A program made the position numbers and the translations under genes. From Heterobasidion occidentale (Eukaryota; Basidiomycota; Agaricomycetes; Russulales; Bondarzewiaceae), in contig JBCAQO010000008.1 in assembly GCA_039111635.1 (NCBI GenBank), positions 2,480,001 through 2,544,000 of the forward strand: a stretch of DNA of 64,000 nt. The letters are read 5' to 3'. Positions within the stretch are counted from its first letter, which is position 1. Every line of letters starts with the position of its first letter. Shown piece by piece: positions 33,955 to 44,073 of the stretch. A model generated the notes under the pieces. That model was not told the DNA's origin and ran no database searches. It worked only from the letters and a program-made list of their open reading frames with translations.

Positions 33955-34863
33955 TCAGAGGTCGCGGCGGTGGTTGATGATGGGAAGTGCGTCGGAGTCC
34001 CTAGAGTCATATTCAACGATGGGGGGTCTAGTGCGCGTGGGCGGGCGTCGGAGACCAAAAGTCAGGGGTATGGCCTGAAAGCGAGAGGAAGGATGTGTGA
34101 ACCGATAGACCCCTCTGTCTGTATCGGCGGGATAAGCCCCTGGCATCGGGCAAAGTGGACCTCCATTTGAAGCCGAAGACAAGGCACGAGATACCACAGC
34201 CGTGGACGGCATATAGTATTTATTGGCAGAAGTGGGGTCATCGGCAGGGTGAAACATGTCGATGAGGGGTTCGGCTTGGTTGAGACCCATGAGCTTTCTT
34301 TCACTGGCGTTGATGCGGGCGATGAGGGTCCCTTCTCGTATCTGCAAAGCCCTCTGCACGTGCCTGACAAAAGCCCGTTCTTCTTCTAAAATCTCCAGCG
34401 CTCTTCGTACCTCTGGCCGAGTGGGGCCTGAGACGAACTCCGTGCTCGGCGAACCTTCTATGAGCCCCATGAGATACGCAACGGGGGCGGTTAAGTACAA
34501 CTCTCTATCAGGGAAGATGACTCCTTCGTTTTCCTCTCGGATCAGAGGCGGGGGAGAGGGAGAGTGCAGGGGCGAGATCGTAGGTGGTGCTACTTCTTCT
34601 ATCATCTGTGGAGGGGATGGGGAAGGTGTGAGGGTGCGGTGTGTCGCTCTTTCTTCCGTCCATCGCCTGTGTTTCTCCTCTTGTTCGGCCTGCAACCTTC
34701 TGTTGTTCTCCTCCATGTACCTTGCGCCGTACATCCCTGCTCGTTCGTATATCTCTGCTACCTGGCTTTCGGTCAAGGATGGCTCAGGGGAAGGGGTGGT
34801 CTGCATCGACTCGTGGGCGGGCACGTCGTCATAGGTGACGGTCAGGGATCCATTAGAAGACAT
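33955..34863 (-). CDS. Family-C third ORF: coiled-coil protein of unknown function
   Basis: 302 residues from the first ATG (34863), intact. It lies downstream of pol, in the slot where families A and B also carry a third ORF. Residues 1-30 are acidic and Ser-rich. A helical, charged stretch (YMEENNRRLQAEQEEKHRRW) suggests a coiled coil. A Pro/Ser linker follows, then a second helical region (VRRALEILEEERAFVRHVQR) and a basic C-terminal tail. I see no zinc knuckle, signal peptide or catalytic motif, and no convincing similarity to the family-A protein beyond composition. A TATA-like CGTATAAAAC lies about 78 nt upstream. The reading frame of pol runs on across its promoter and start to 34853. 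Confidence 0.7.
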   Translation of the reverse strand: MSSNGSLTVTYDDVPAHESMQTTPSPEPSLTESQVAEIYERAGMYGARYMEENNRRLQAEQEEKHRRWTEERATHRTLTPSPSPPQMIEEVAPPTISPLHSPSPPPLIREENEGVIFPDRELYLTAPVAYLMGLIEGSPSTEFVSGPTRPEVRRALEILEEERAFVRHVQRALQIREGTLIARINASERKLMGLNQAEPLIDMFHPADDPTSANKYYMPSTAVVSRALSSASNGGPLCPMPGAYPADTDRGVYRFTHPSSRFQAIPLTFGLRRPPTRTRPPIVEYDSRDSDALPIINHRRDL

Positions 34864-35586
34864 ATGTAAGAGGGCGAAGAGCGTTGTAAGAAGAGTGCGT
34901 TCGTCGGAACGATGAGGGGATGGAGAGGATCGAGTTGGAGGTTTTATACGTTTTGAGGTTTGTTTGTCCAATGTTTGCGAGGGCTGTCCTTAAGGGTATG
35001 CTTCCCGGGTGTCGTATATCATAGGCTTCTACAAGCTCCCTGGCATTCTTCAAATTTGTTCTCGTGATCCACTCGTTCAACGAGTCTGGGTATCCCTTCC
35101 AGCGTACCAAGTACTGATATCCGTGTCCTCGTTTCCATCTATCGAGAATTTCTTCAACTTCGTATTCTTCCTGTCCTTCTACAAGGTCAGGAGGTGGTTG
35201 TTTGTAGTTTGGACCATGGGCGCTTGTTTCTCGATACGGTATGATTAAGGAGGCGTGAAACACAGGGTGTATCTTCCATGTGGGTGGAAGTTTCAGTTTG
35301 TACGTTACTGGTCCTAGTTTCTCTTCTATTACGAATGGTCCATGTAGTTTAGGGGCTAGCTTGTCCTTTGGGTGCGTGGTGGTTATGTTTTTTCCCGAGA
35401 GCCAAACTTTCTGTCCTGCTTCTAGTTTGACTTCGTTTTCAGTGGTTTTTCTTCTCATTAGTTCTGCCGTGACTTCTAGGCTGGCTTTAGTCTCTTTTCG
35501 TAATTGTTCTAGCTTTTCCAGTCTTTGTTCTATGTGGGGAATGTCGGATCTTAGGGTTATTTGAGGTGCGAAGGTCGGATTATAGC
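34853..35586 (-). pseudogene. Family-C pol, C-terminal end with chromodomain
   Basis: Continues the integrase frame that stops at 56895. After the target duplication (GCTAT) the frame resumes with NPTFAPQITLRSD, then GPFVIEEKLGPVTYKLKLPP and HPVFHASL. A chromodomain follows (EEYEVEEILDRWKRG, YLVRWKGYPDSLNEW) near 35080-35190. It is separated from the rest of pol by the 21.3-kb insertion. Confidence 0.92.
34941..34950 (-). promoter_or_regulatory. Internal TATA box before the family-C third ORF
   Basis: CGTATAAAAC on the minus strand, about 78 nt from the ATG at 34863. Confidence 0.5.
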
Positions 35587-36175
35587 TGTTACGAACTGCT
35601 CGTTCAGTAACCCAAGAGTAACAGGTTCTTCCCTAGGTCGCACGATGGACTGAGTGGTGGGCGAAGTCTCGACTGTATCAGGCGATGATACAGGAGGGAA
35701 TAATAGTTGGCTCTAAGAATCCTGTATGCGTAGATACAGGGGGAACGAAGAGAATAGACTGAAGACCCTCAGCCTATTCTATGGGCCTTATATACTGTAT
35801 GGGGTATAGGGTAAGAGTCCGTGTGCTTCTCCAGGTTTCCATCCTAGGAGAGCTGTGGTCGCCGTCTCTCTCAGCCGGCGCCTACTCTTGTACTTCTCCA
35901 GTCGCACTGATCCATCATGGTGCGACGAGGTGCTTACCCATAAGCCCTAAGCCCATGGCATGTGAATGCCTCTCTTATTACTGTGTGAACTCTGTAAGCC
36001 TCATGTCCCTCTCATATAGCCTTTACCGATGTCTTGAAGAACCATCGGTCTTGTCGGCTCCTAAGGACATGCCGAATACCTTGGTGTACGCTCCATAGTG
36101 GAGCCGCCTAGCATGTGATGCTTGATCCATCGGTTAGACCGACCCCGAAGGGCCCCGATCGGTCAAGTCATAACA
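35587..36175 (-). repeat. Family-B 3' LTR (inner copy)
   Basis: TGTTACGAACTGC to GTCATAACA; 589 bp, matching 56301-56889 base for base as far as I can read. The polypurine tract follows at 36176-36188. Confidence 0.97.
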
Positions 36176-38830
36176 TTACCCCCTTTCTAGGTCCCAACTC
36201 CTGAGGGGACTACTCGTTTGAGCTTCATCGTCATTCCACGTACAATTGCTTTCTGGTCGTCAAATAGATTGGGATGCGTCTTCCCAATATCGCTTCGTTT
36301 TCTGGGGCGAAGACCGACCTACGTCGTTTACAACGCCTAGGAGTTTTCCATCTCCGTTGAGCTGTTTGATTTGAAGTTTGGGGTACAGCCACAATACCCT
36401 GCCCCTTCTCCCGGTGTTCTTCCTTCACCGCACGTTTTGTGAGTACACTCCTAGAGTCAATAGGCAGCTACTCGACCAGGGCTCCCTGGTAGGTTTGATG
36501 AGCCAGTGTCATCTGGCGACGATGCAGAAAGGTGTCGTGCGGATGATTATAGGATGAAATAGAAACTCGTCTGTGGATGGGTGTGTCGTTCTTCTTTCAA
36601 AGTGCCGAAGGCCATGCTTCAGTGTTTCCAGGATAGATCTTCATCTCCTTGATCTCCGGTATCGAGGGGGACTCCAGGTGTGTGGGTTGATCGCTTTACT
36701 AAGGCTTAGGCCCACCAACCTATCGAGGGTGAACAGTCCTCGACTTGTCTTGAGTCCGGCAAGACCCCTTTGAAGATCCCTAACTCTGTCAGCCCCATAC
36801 GGTGGCCCGTCCTGGTTAGAGATTGAGTGTTCGTCCAGAGTTTGTTTTTCACAAGGGAGCGAGCATGTAGCAACGCTCCGCGTATTGAACACGAGGTAAG
36901 GACTTTGAAGAGTAGACTTTGAACCTCATGGTCTCTTGAATAGACCATGGTATCCACCTTGACGGTAATTATGCGGGGTCAGCGTAAGGTATGTCCTGGT
37001 AGTTTAACATCGTGCCGGACGTCCGTAGTTTTACGTCTTTGCGGACGTCCGCTAGTTTATCCTTAAGTCGTTGCGGACTGAGGTTAGTTTATACATAAGT
37101 TGTTGCGGACTGCCCTGCTAGTTTATGCCAAGGTCGTTGCGGACCTATCCATCTCCCAACGTAGGAGTACCTGTAAACAAGACAGCAGGCGTTTCTGCGC
37201 GCCGGAACATTCATCGGTGATGCGCATAGGGCCGTAGACCAGTTCCTCCTTCTTGACAGGGTTCCCATTGAGGTAAGATGGTGACGGTTTATACTATATC
37301 AAACCGGATAACTTATAGAGTCGCGAGAATAGACGTGAAGGTCTATTTTGACACGACTCACATGGCCCTGTGGACAGAAGGGCAGCTCAGTTTATCGTCA
37401 TGAAGGACGGCAACTAGTTTATAGTCATTGCGGACGTCCGCTATCGCCTGGCTTGAACCTCCCGAGCCTCGATAGATTTAATCCTCCGGGGTGAGGGTAG
37501 TTTAAGGTCATTTCGGACTAGTTGATGGTCAAGGTCGTGACCATCAACCACGACTCCTATACTTGAAGGAGTAAGTAGTTTATCGTCATTGCGGACTAGA
37601 TCAACATCGTGGTGTCAACAACGATGTCGATCGACATCTCCTATGCTGAAAGGAGTGGTAGTTTAACGTCTTTGCGGACGCAGCAACGCCCAAACATATC
37701 TCATGTTTGGACACTGCTCATGACCCTGTAAGGAAAGGGTACTCCCAGTTTAACGCCATGGAGGGCGTCCGTAGTTTACCGTCGTTGCGGACACCCCATA
37801 GTTTTACATCATTGCGGATGATCACAACACGAGGCACGGTCCCAGTTGCCTCTTGACTGGCCCTTGAAGCGGAATCCTTGCTTCGGACTTCAAGGGTAGA
37901 GTGGGCGCGCCATGGAGTAGTCGTGGTCTCGTCGGAGGACTGATAACCCGCTCCATGTCCCCAAACCCCTCGCACGGAATTGAACCGTGTCGACCCCATA
38001 TTCTTTTACTGTAGGGCGTATGGAATATGGAAGCGCCTCGACCTAGTCGGCAGGGTTCTGCAACGGTGGAGGTCCTCAGTTCCACCGTCTGCCAGAATAC
38101 AACCACACTCCGAGGGTCTTGGTAGCTTTAGCGTCATTCCGGACAGTAACTAGTTTATCGTCATTGCGGACCAAGCCTTTCGTAGTTTTACATCGTTGCG
38201 GATGTAAAATAAGAAAGTGTCGACCCTGGCCTATACTTGGGGATAAGATAGTGGAGCAAACACTATCCTTCCAGTAGTATGCTTGATTGAGAGGGGACCA
38301 ATCCTCCCATCGGTGCCCCATTTGATTTCGCAGTAGGCATCTGCGCCGGTGGCACTCTTCTTTTTCCTTTTGAAGTATTGATCCTTATGGGCCTGTACTT
38401 GCTGGTAGGGGACCGAAACCTTCCAGTGGTACGCTTGATTGAGAGGGGAACCAATCCTCCCATCGGTGCCCCATTTGATTTCGCAGTTGGCATCTGCGCC
38501 CATGTTGATCCAGTACTTCTTCCAAAAGGACCTCCTAATGTGGAAAGGCCTGTAAAACTGGGGATCCAAGCGGGACCCGATTTCGCCTGTCAGAATACCT
38601 CTTGACAGTGAGAGTGTTTAACATCGCTCCGTCTTGTCTTGGGGAGCTTGAAAGAAAAACATAAGTAGCCAGGAGTCTCGACACCTCCTGCCTTCTTATC
38701 TTTTCGCAGTTTAACGTCATGCAGGACGTTCGTTCCGGCGTCCTGTGCGTGAAACCGGTACCTGTGGTGCGGAGGGTCCTTTCCTCTCCGTCACCTTGTT
38801 TGTTGACAAGGGGTTCCTCGACTCCCTCAT
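36176..38830 (-). repeat. Family-B 3' non-coding region with ~17 dispersed motif copies
   Basis: A 2.6-kb stretch without a protein gene. From about 36999 to 38740 I count about 17 degenerate copies of AGTTTAtcGTCaTTGCGGAC at irregular spacing, always in one orientation. The motif recurs in the outer copy at 26696-27300. On the element's sense strand it reads GTCCGCAATGACGATAAACT. Confidence 0.75.
38267..38500 (-). repeat. Direct repeat of ~85 bp
   Basis: Units at about 38267-38350 and 38421-38503 match closely (shared GGTGCCCCATTTGATTTCGC), separated by about 70 bp. It lies inside the family-B 3' non-coding region. Confidence 0.8.
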
Positions 38831-40207
38831 CTAGTATCCTCCGCCAATGTCTCCGTAGTCCCCATATCCTTCATCCGGCCTATAATAGGGGTCGGTGTCA
38901 TCGTAATTGTCACCTTCGACCTCGTCCCAGGCGTCTAGTTCCGCTCGAGTCCAGGAAGTAGTTCGCTGAGTCGGGCGCTGGCGGATTGGAGTTCTTCTAC
39001 CAGTGCGTGGATGCGCTCCTTCAGCTCGATTATCTCGAGGACGGTTTGGAGTCGGCGAAATCTCTTGGTCGAGTTCCTCTAGGACTGCTTCGCCTGGGTT
39101 GAAGAATGGCCCTTGTCCTGTGGCTCCCTCGTCCCTCATTCCTCCTGTACCTTGGAGGATGCTCCTCATTGCTGCCTCTGCGTCCTGCCCGGTGGATTGT
39201 CCTGCCGATATGGGAGGAAGGGCCTCTCGGTCCCTTCGTGCCTGTCGTTGGACCGTAGCCCAGACGTATTCGGTCTGGGTGGATGCGTCTCGACTACTTG
39301 TAGCCGGTATCGCTCTGCTAGCTTCGCTCCATGGCTGGACGCGGAATGGGTCAATCCGAACGGGATGGGTGTGGGAGGAGTGTCTTGTGTCGGTGCGCGA
39401 GATGAGGGCGGGTAGGAGCTCCAGATTGATGAAGGAGGAGAACTCGTCCGGATGAATGAGTAGGGCGTAAGCCCCATTATTTCCTCGGGCGTACCAGGAG
39501 GTGGCCCTATGATCATCTGCATAGGCCAGAAGCCTGACCTGGTCGCTCGCGTCAGCGAGGCGTCGGGGTATGTCGTCGCTCTCGCTTCCTAGTTGCCCTG
39601 CGAAGAAGTTAGCGAGCCTTTGTAAGGCCAGCACTGTGGCCATCTGAATTACCGCGGAGATGGTGGTGCGCTGGAGTAGAGCGTCTCCTAGTCCTTCCAA
39701 CTCTCCGGGGTGCAGATCTCGACTACTGGTAGGGGGCCCTCTGGTCCTGGCAGCTGATGTACCAGCCATTGCTGGTTCTTGTACACCTGCCTCAACAGTT
39801 GTAGGCGATGCCAGGTCCGAAGGGTTTCCTGGTCTTCTTCCGCCTCTCGTTTCCTGCCTTGCGTCTCCTTGAGCCAACGCTGACGTCGGTCGCGGAGGTG
39901 TTGACGGAGCATGCCTTCCTTCTGCTTGACGTCCTTCATCGTGCTCGTCATGAGCTCTCTCAAACCGTGGTGAGGCTCGGGAACCTGTTCGATCTTCGAC
40001 GGTGAGCGCGGTTTGGTGGACACTGATTTGTACGGGAACTCCTTCTGGAGTCGTTGGGCGGCTGCTTCGGCTAGGGCATCTAGTGTCGGGGTTGGCCACG
40101 GCCAGAATGATGTCTGGTGAGGGGTTTCTTGAAGGGGAGGAGGTAGTCCCGTCATCGATGAGCATGGCACGTCCAGGGGAGTAATCAAGGGAGGAGCGGT
40201 CGGACAT
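38831..40207 (-). CDS. Family-B third ORF: unknown function, locally out of frame
   Basis: Open for 458 residues from ATG 40207. The first ~40 residues and the part after about residue 160 look protein-like; the latter includes ISAVIQMATVLALQRLANFF and a Tyr/Asp/Gly-rich tail. Between about 40080 and 39700 this frame is low-complexity. The +1 neighbour instead encodes a charged helical segment (DVKQKEGMLRQHLRDRRQRW) typical of a coiled coil. Two compensating indels are the simplest reading, so the true protein probably has a central coiled coil. No zinc knuckle, signal peptide or known domain is seen. A TATA box lies about 45 nt before the ATG. Confidence 0.6.
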   Translation of the reverse strand: MSDRSSLDYSPGRAMLIDDGTTSSPSRNPSPDIILAVANPDTRCPSRSSRPTTPEGVPVQISVHQTALTVEDRTGSRASPRFERAHDEHDEGRQAEGRHAPSTPPRPTSALAQGDARQETRGGRRPGNPSDLASPTTVEAGVQEPAMAGTSAARTRGPPTSSRDLHPGELEGLGDALLQRTTISAVIQMATVLALQRLANFFAGQLGSESDDIPRRLADASDQVRLLAYADDHRATSWYARGNNGAYALLIHPDEFSSFINLELLPALISRTDTRHSSHTHPVRIDPFRVQPWSEASRAIPATSSRDASTQTEYVWATVQRQARRDREALPPISAGQSTGQDAEAAMRSILQGTGGMRDEGATGQGPFFNPGEAVLEELDQEISPTPNRPRDNRAEGAHPRTGRRTPIRQRPTQRTTSWTRAELDAWDEVEGDNYDDTDPYYRPDEGYGDYGDIGGGY

Positions 40208-40250
40208 GTACTGGGGAGGATTCTTGCTTCGAAAGGGGTGGAGCGTCTCC

Positions 40251-40263
40251 CCCTTTTTATACC
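40251..40263 (-). promoter_or_regulatory. Internal TATA box before the family-B third ORF
   Basis: GGTATAAAAAGGG on the minus strand, about 45 nt from the ATG at 40207 and 3-4 nt after the likely end of pol. Confidence 0.6.
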
Positions 40264-40266
40264 TTT

Positions 40267-43218
40267 CTAAAACTTAATCGCCGCAGGTCGGGGCTTGTCT
40301 GGGTAGCTTTCGTGGAATTCACGAAGCGCCTCGTCGGCCGTTTCTTTGAGGAGGGCAAAGGGTTCCCAGGTGTTATCGGCCTCGGAGTATCCGACCCACT
40401 TGACAAGGTACTTGGGTCCCTCGTCCCTGGCGCTTTGAATCTAGAATGGCCTCCACTTGTAGTGTTTTCTCTTCATTCAAGATCTCTGGGGCAGGTCTGG
40501 GAAGTTCCTTCCGTGGGCCTCTGTCTCATGATATTCCGTGAGCATGGAGGTATGAAACACCGGGTGTATCTTCCATGTTTCGGGTATTCCAACCGATAAG
40601 CCAGAGGACCGATTCTTTCGGTTACTGAAAAGGGGCCATAGCGTCGAGGTTGCCACTTGAACTTCGGGTGAGTCGTCCGAATGTGGGTTCCTTCTAACCA
40701 AACTTGGGTTCCTACTTCCCACTGTGGGAGTTTCCTGTGCAGGTCCCGGTCCTTGGCGTGCTGCGCTGCTATTTGTAGACTTGCGGCCGCATCTTCTTGG
40801 ACTTCTTGATTAGCTGCAAATGTTCAGTCACTGCGGGCACCTTGGTCTCCAGGGCTGAGTCGACTGAATATGGTGGATTGAACCCATAAAGGACTTCAAA
40901 CGGCGACTTCCAGTGGCGGAGTGTCTTCGGGTATTGTGGGAGAATTCTGCGAGGGGATCAAGTCTACCCAATTATCTTGATGGTAGTTGCAGAAAACTCG
41001 CAGGAATTGCTCGATCTCTTGGTTTACCAGTTCTGTTCTCTCTCTCCGTCCGTTTGGGGTGGTAAGCCGTGCTGAGGGCAGGGGTGATTCCCATTCCTTT
41101 CCATAGTTCCCTTGTGAACTTTGCCGCAAATTGAGGACCTCTGGTCGGACACCACTTTGGTTGGTAAACCGTATCGTTTGAACACATTGTCCCTGGAAGA
41201 GTGTCGTGGTTTCTTCGGCCGTGATTTGTCTTCTTGCACGGGGTTATGACCATTCCTTTTGACAGACCCTGATCGACTACCACATTGATCGAGTCGTAGC
41301 CTCTGCTTTCTGGAAGGTCTGTCACGAAGTCGGTGGAGATAAAGCGCCAGGGGCGTTTGTGGTTTCCAACGGTTGGATCGGTGGATGGGTCCTATGGGGG
41401 AGGTTCTTGGTAGATTGGCAAACTGCACATCCATCCACATATGCGTGTACAAATTTGGTCATGCTTGACCACCAGTAATGGCGTTGGACCAATTCTAAGG
41501 TCTTTGCTCGCCCGGGTGTCCTGTAGCCATAGTGTCATGGTGTGTTTTGACAATCATTCGTCGAAGGAGGTCGTCCTTTGGGACGCATATGTAACCGTCG
41601 CGTCTTGTGATGCCCTCTTCATGTGTTCCATTTTCCTAGGTCGCCTTCATTGCGTTTGGACCTTTTTCCAGCAGTTTCTTGAGGGCGACGTCGAATAGCA
41701 AATCGGTGTTCCGAGCGCGAGTGTCGAATAAGGGCGAGGATGTCCGAGGATACGAGTTCCGTTGTCTTGACGTGTATGCCTTCGCTTGGCTCTACCAGAG
41801 TTTCGCTGGACTCGGTGAAAAGTCTGGACGGGAGCAGAGTCTGTGCTTTGTTGTCAGATCTCACCCCCTCACTAAGGTCTGGACGCCTGGACAGAGCATC
41901 GGCATGATTCGTAGTTCCAGCCTTGTAACTGAGCTGGAAGTCAAATCGGGACAAAAACAGGCTCCAGCGCGCTTGTCGCCTTGACAGGTCGCGTGCCGTC
42001 TGAAAGTGTTCCAGGTTCTTATGGTCCGTCCAGACTTCAAAAGGGTGTCGAGCGCCTTCGAGGTAGTGTTTCCAGTGCTCCATCGCCTTGATAATAGCAA
42101 GGAGTTCGCGGTCATGTATGTCGTAATTCCGTTCGGCCGGTGAGAACGATCCGGAGAGGTATGCCACGGGGTGCCAGTCGTTATCAGGTCCTTCCTGTAA
42201 GAGGACTGCACCATATGCCGCGAGGGAAGCGTCGGTAATGAGCCGATAGGGGCGCATCGGGTCAGGGTACAGCAGGACGGGTTGACTGACAAAGGCTCTC
42301 TTCAGTCGATCAAACGCCTGTTGGCACTCCGTGGTCCAGTCCCATCTCATATCTTTCTTCGTGAGGTTATGCAACGGTCGAGCGATCAAGGAGAATTTAT
42401 CAATGAATCGTCGATAGAAGTTCCCTAGGCCCAAGAAAGAGCGGATGTCGCGAACTGTGCGTGGGATGGGCCATTCTTGGATAGCTTCAATCTTCGAGTC
42501 TTCCATAGCGACGTGGTCTTTTGAAATCGTGTACCCAAGGTAATTTAGCTTCTCCTTGTGGAATTCACATTTCTCTGGTTTGAGGTAAAGATCGTTGTCG
42601 CGCGCAGGATTTGGAGGACTCGTTTGAGAATCACAATGTGTTCTGCTGTGGTCTTCGTGAAGATGAGGATGTCGTCCATATATATCGCTATTTTCCGAGC
42701 CAAGATGAGTTCCTGGAAAATCATGTTCATCATGGCTTGGAAGGTCCCTGGGGAATTGCAGAGCCCAAAGAACATCACTGTGGGTTCAAAGAGCCCCAAG
42801 GGTGTGACGAAGGCCGCCTTGGATTCGTCTCCTTTCTTGATGCGCACGTTGTTATACCCCCACCGAACATCGAGCTTCGAGAACACCGTTGCGCCTTTAA
42901 TAATATCCAATAGTTCTTGGATTAATGGCAGGGGGGTGACGTCTCGGATGGTGTGTTCGTTAAGATGACGATAGTCTTGTACCGGACGGAGTTTCCCATC
43001 CTTCTTGCTTACAAAAAAGAAAGAGGCCGCGCTGTGTGCTGTTGACCGACGTATTGTTCCTCTGGAAAGGTGCTCCTTGACGAACTTCCCTAACTCATCG
43101 TGCTTTTCCGGGCTTAGAGGAAATATCCGCGGCGCCTGGGGTACGAAGGATGGTTTAAGATTTATCGCGTGGTCCCATATTGTATGTTGGGGAAGCCTCT
43201 GCGATTGTCGTTCGCTGA
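40267..43218 (-). pseudogene. Family-B pol (RT, RNase H, integrase, chromodomain), many frameshifts
   Basis: Joins the protease part at 53646 across the inner insertion. RT carries FSKLDVRWGYNNVRI and IAIYMDDILIFTKT (42660-42890), then a frameshift near 42600. RNase H is continuous at 42506-41640 (DWTTECQQAFDRL, WTDHKNLEHF). Integrase (about 41450-40750) jumps frames several times. A chromodomain trace (LVKWVGYSEADNTWEP) lies near 40345-40400. Most breaks are single-base indels; the copy looks dead unless the indels are sequencing errors. Confidence 0.88.
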
Positions 43219-43223
43219 AGATG

Positions 43224-44061
43224 TGTTAGGACCGCGTCCTAACACGTGCTTCGCACGTGAATGGATGGGCTGGTCAAGTGCTTCGGACTTGTTACAGACT
43301 CGGACCGCTTTCCATGACTCCTTACCATTTACATGCTGATGCGTGAACGCTGACTTCTAGTTCCTGATTCTTGATGTGGACAGACATTGGTTCCTGACCC
43401 CCGTTCCTGGTTCTTGATCGATCGAAGATGTGGATGGACATTAGTGATAGGATTACTATATTTGGATACATGGCAGGTCGATGAGGGCATTCTAGCTTAC
43501 GGATCTCGATCGTTGACTTCGGTACCTGAGAAGCGCACGGACCAGATCTTGATCCTGCCCTAGACACTTCTGTACGTAAATAGCCGAGATGAGCTTCTAA
43601 GAAGCTCAGCTCGTTCACCTGTAATACACTCGATCTCTGCACTGCACCCGGCGTCTGGCTACCTTCTTAGCCCACGCTTCGTGATCTCTGTCAGATCTGA
43701 GAAACTCTTTGCACGGTCTGACGAAGCACTGGACTCGTCTCCCTTCCCTCCCCTCCCTCTACTCATCCGCTTCTATACCGGCTAGCTGCCTACCGCCGTC
43801 GTTCTCAGTTGGACACCCCCTCGTGTCATCTGTTGGACAGGAGAAGATCATCCGGTTCCTCCTCATCATCGAGAAGACCTCGAAGATCACCTTCTCAATC
43901 TCTTCGAGAACAAAGCCGACAGCGACCCCGAGTTCCTCGAAAGAGCCCAAAGACGATCCATCGTCCTTCATCCATTGGAGTCTACGACTATACGAACCAG
44001 TGGAGGTTTAGCCTAGGGACCCCTCGTGCATCGGTGCACTTGATAGGTCTCCGACCTAACA
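43224..44061 (+). repeat. Family-A 5' LTR
   Basis: TGTTAGGACCGCG to CGACCTAACA. The presumed transcript start AGCTCGTTCA is at 43608-43617. It differs from the 3' LTR at about seven places, six of them small indels. Confidence 0.97.
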
Positions 44062-44063
44062 CT

Positions 44064-44073
44064 TGAACGAGCT
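44064..44073 (+). promoter_or_regulatory. Self-priming primer-binding site (family A)
   Basis: TGAACGAGCT, 2 bp inside the LTR. It pairs perfectly with AGCTCGTTCA at 43608-43617. No match to a tRNA 3' end is needed. Confidence 0.75.

Noticed and set aside
35781..36098. 105-residue frame repeated identically at 56495-56812
   Set aside because: It lies inside the family-B LTR; the identity reflects LTR identity, not a protein.
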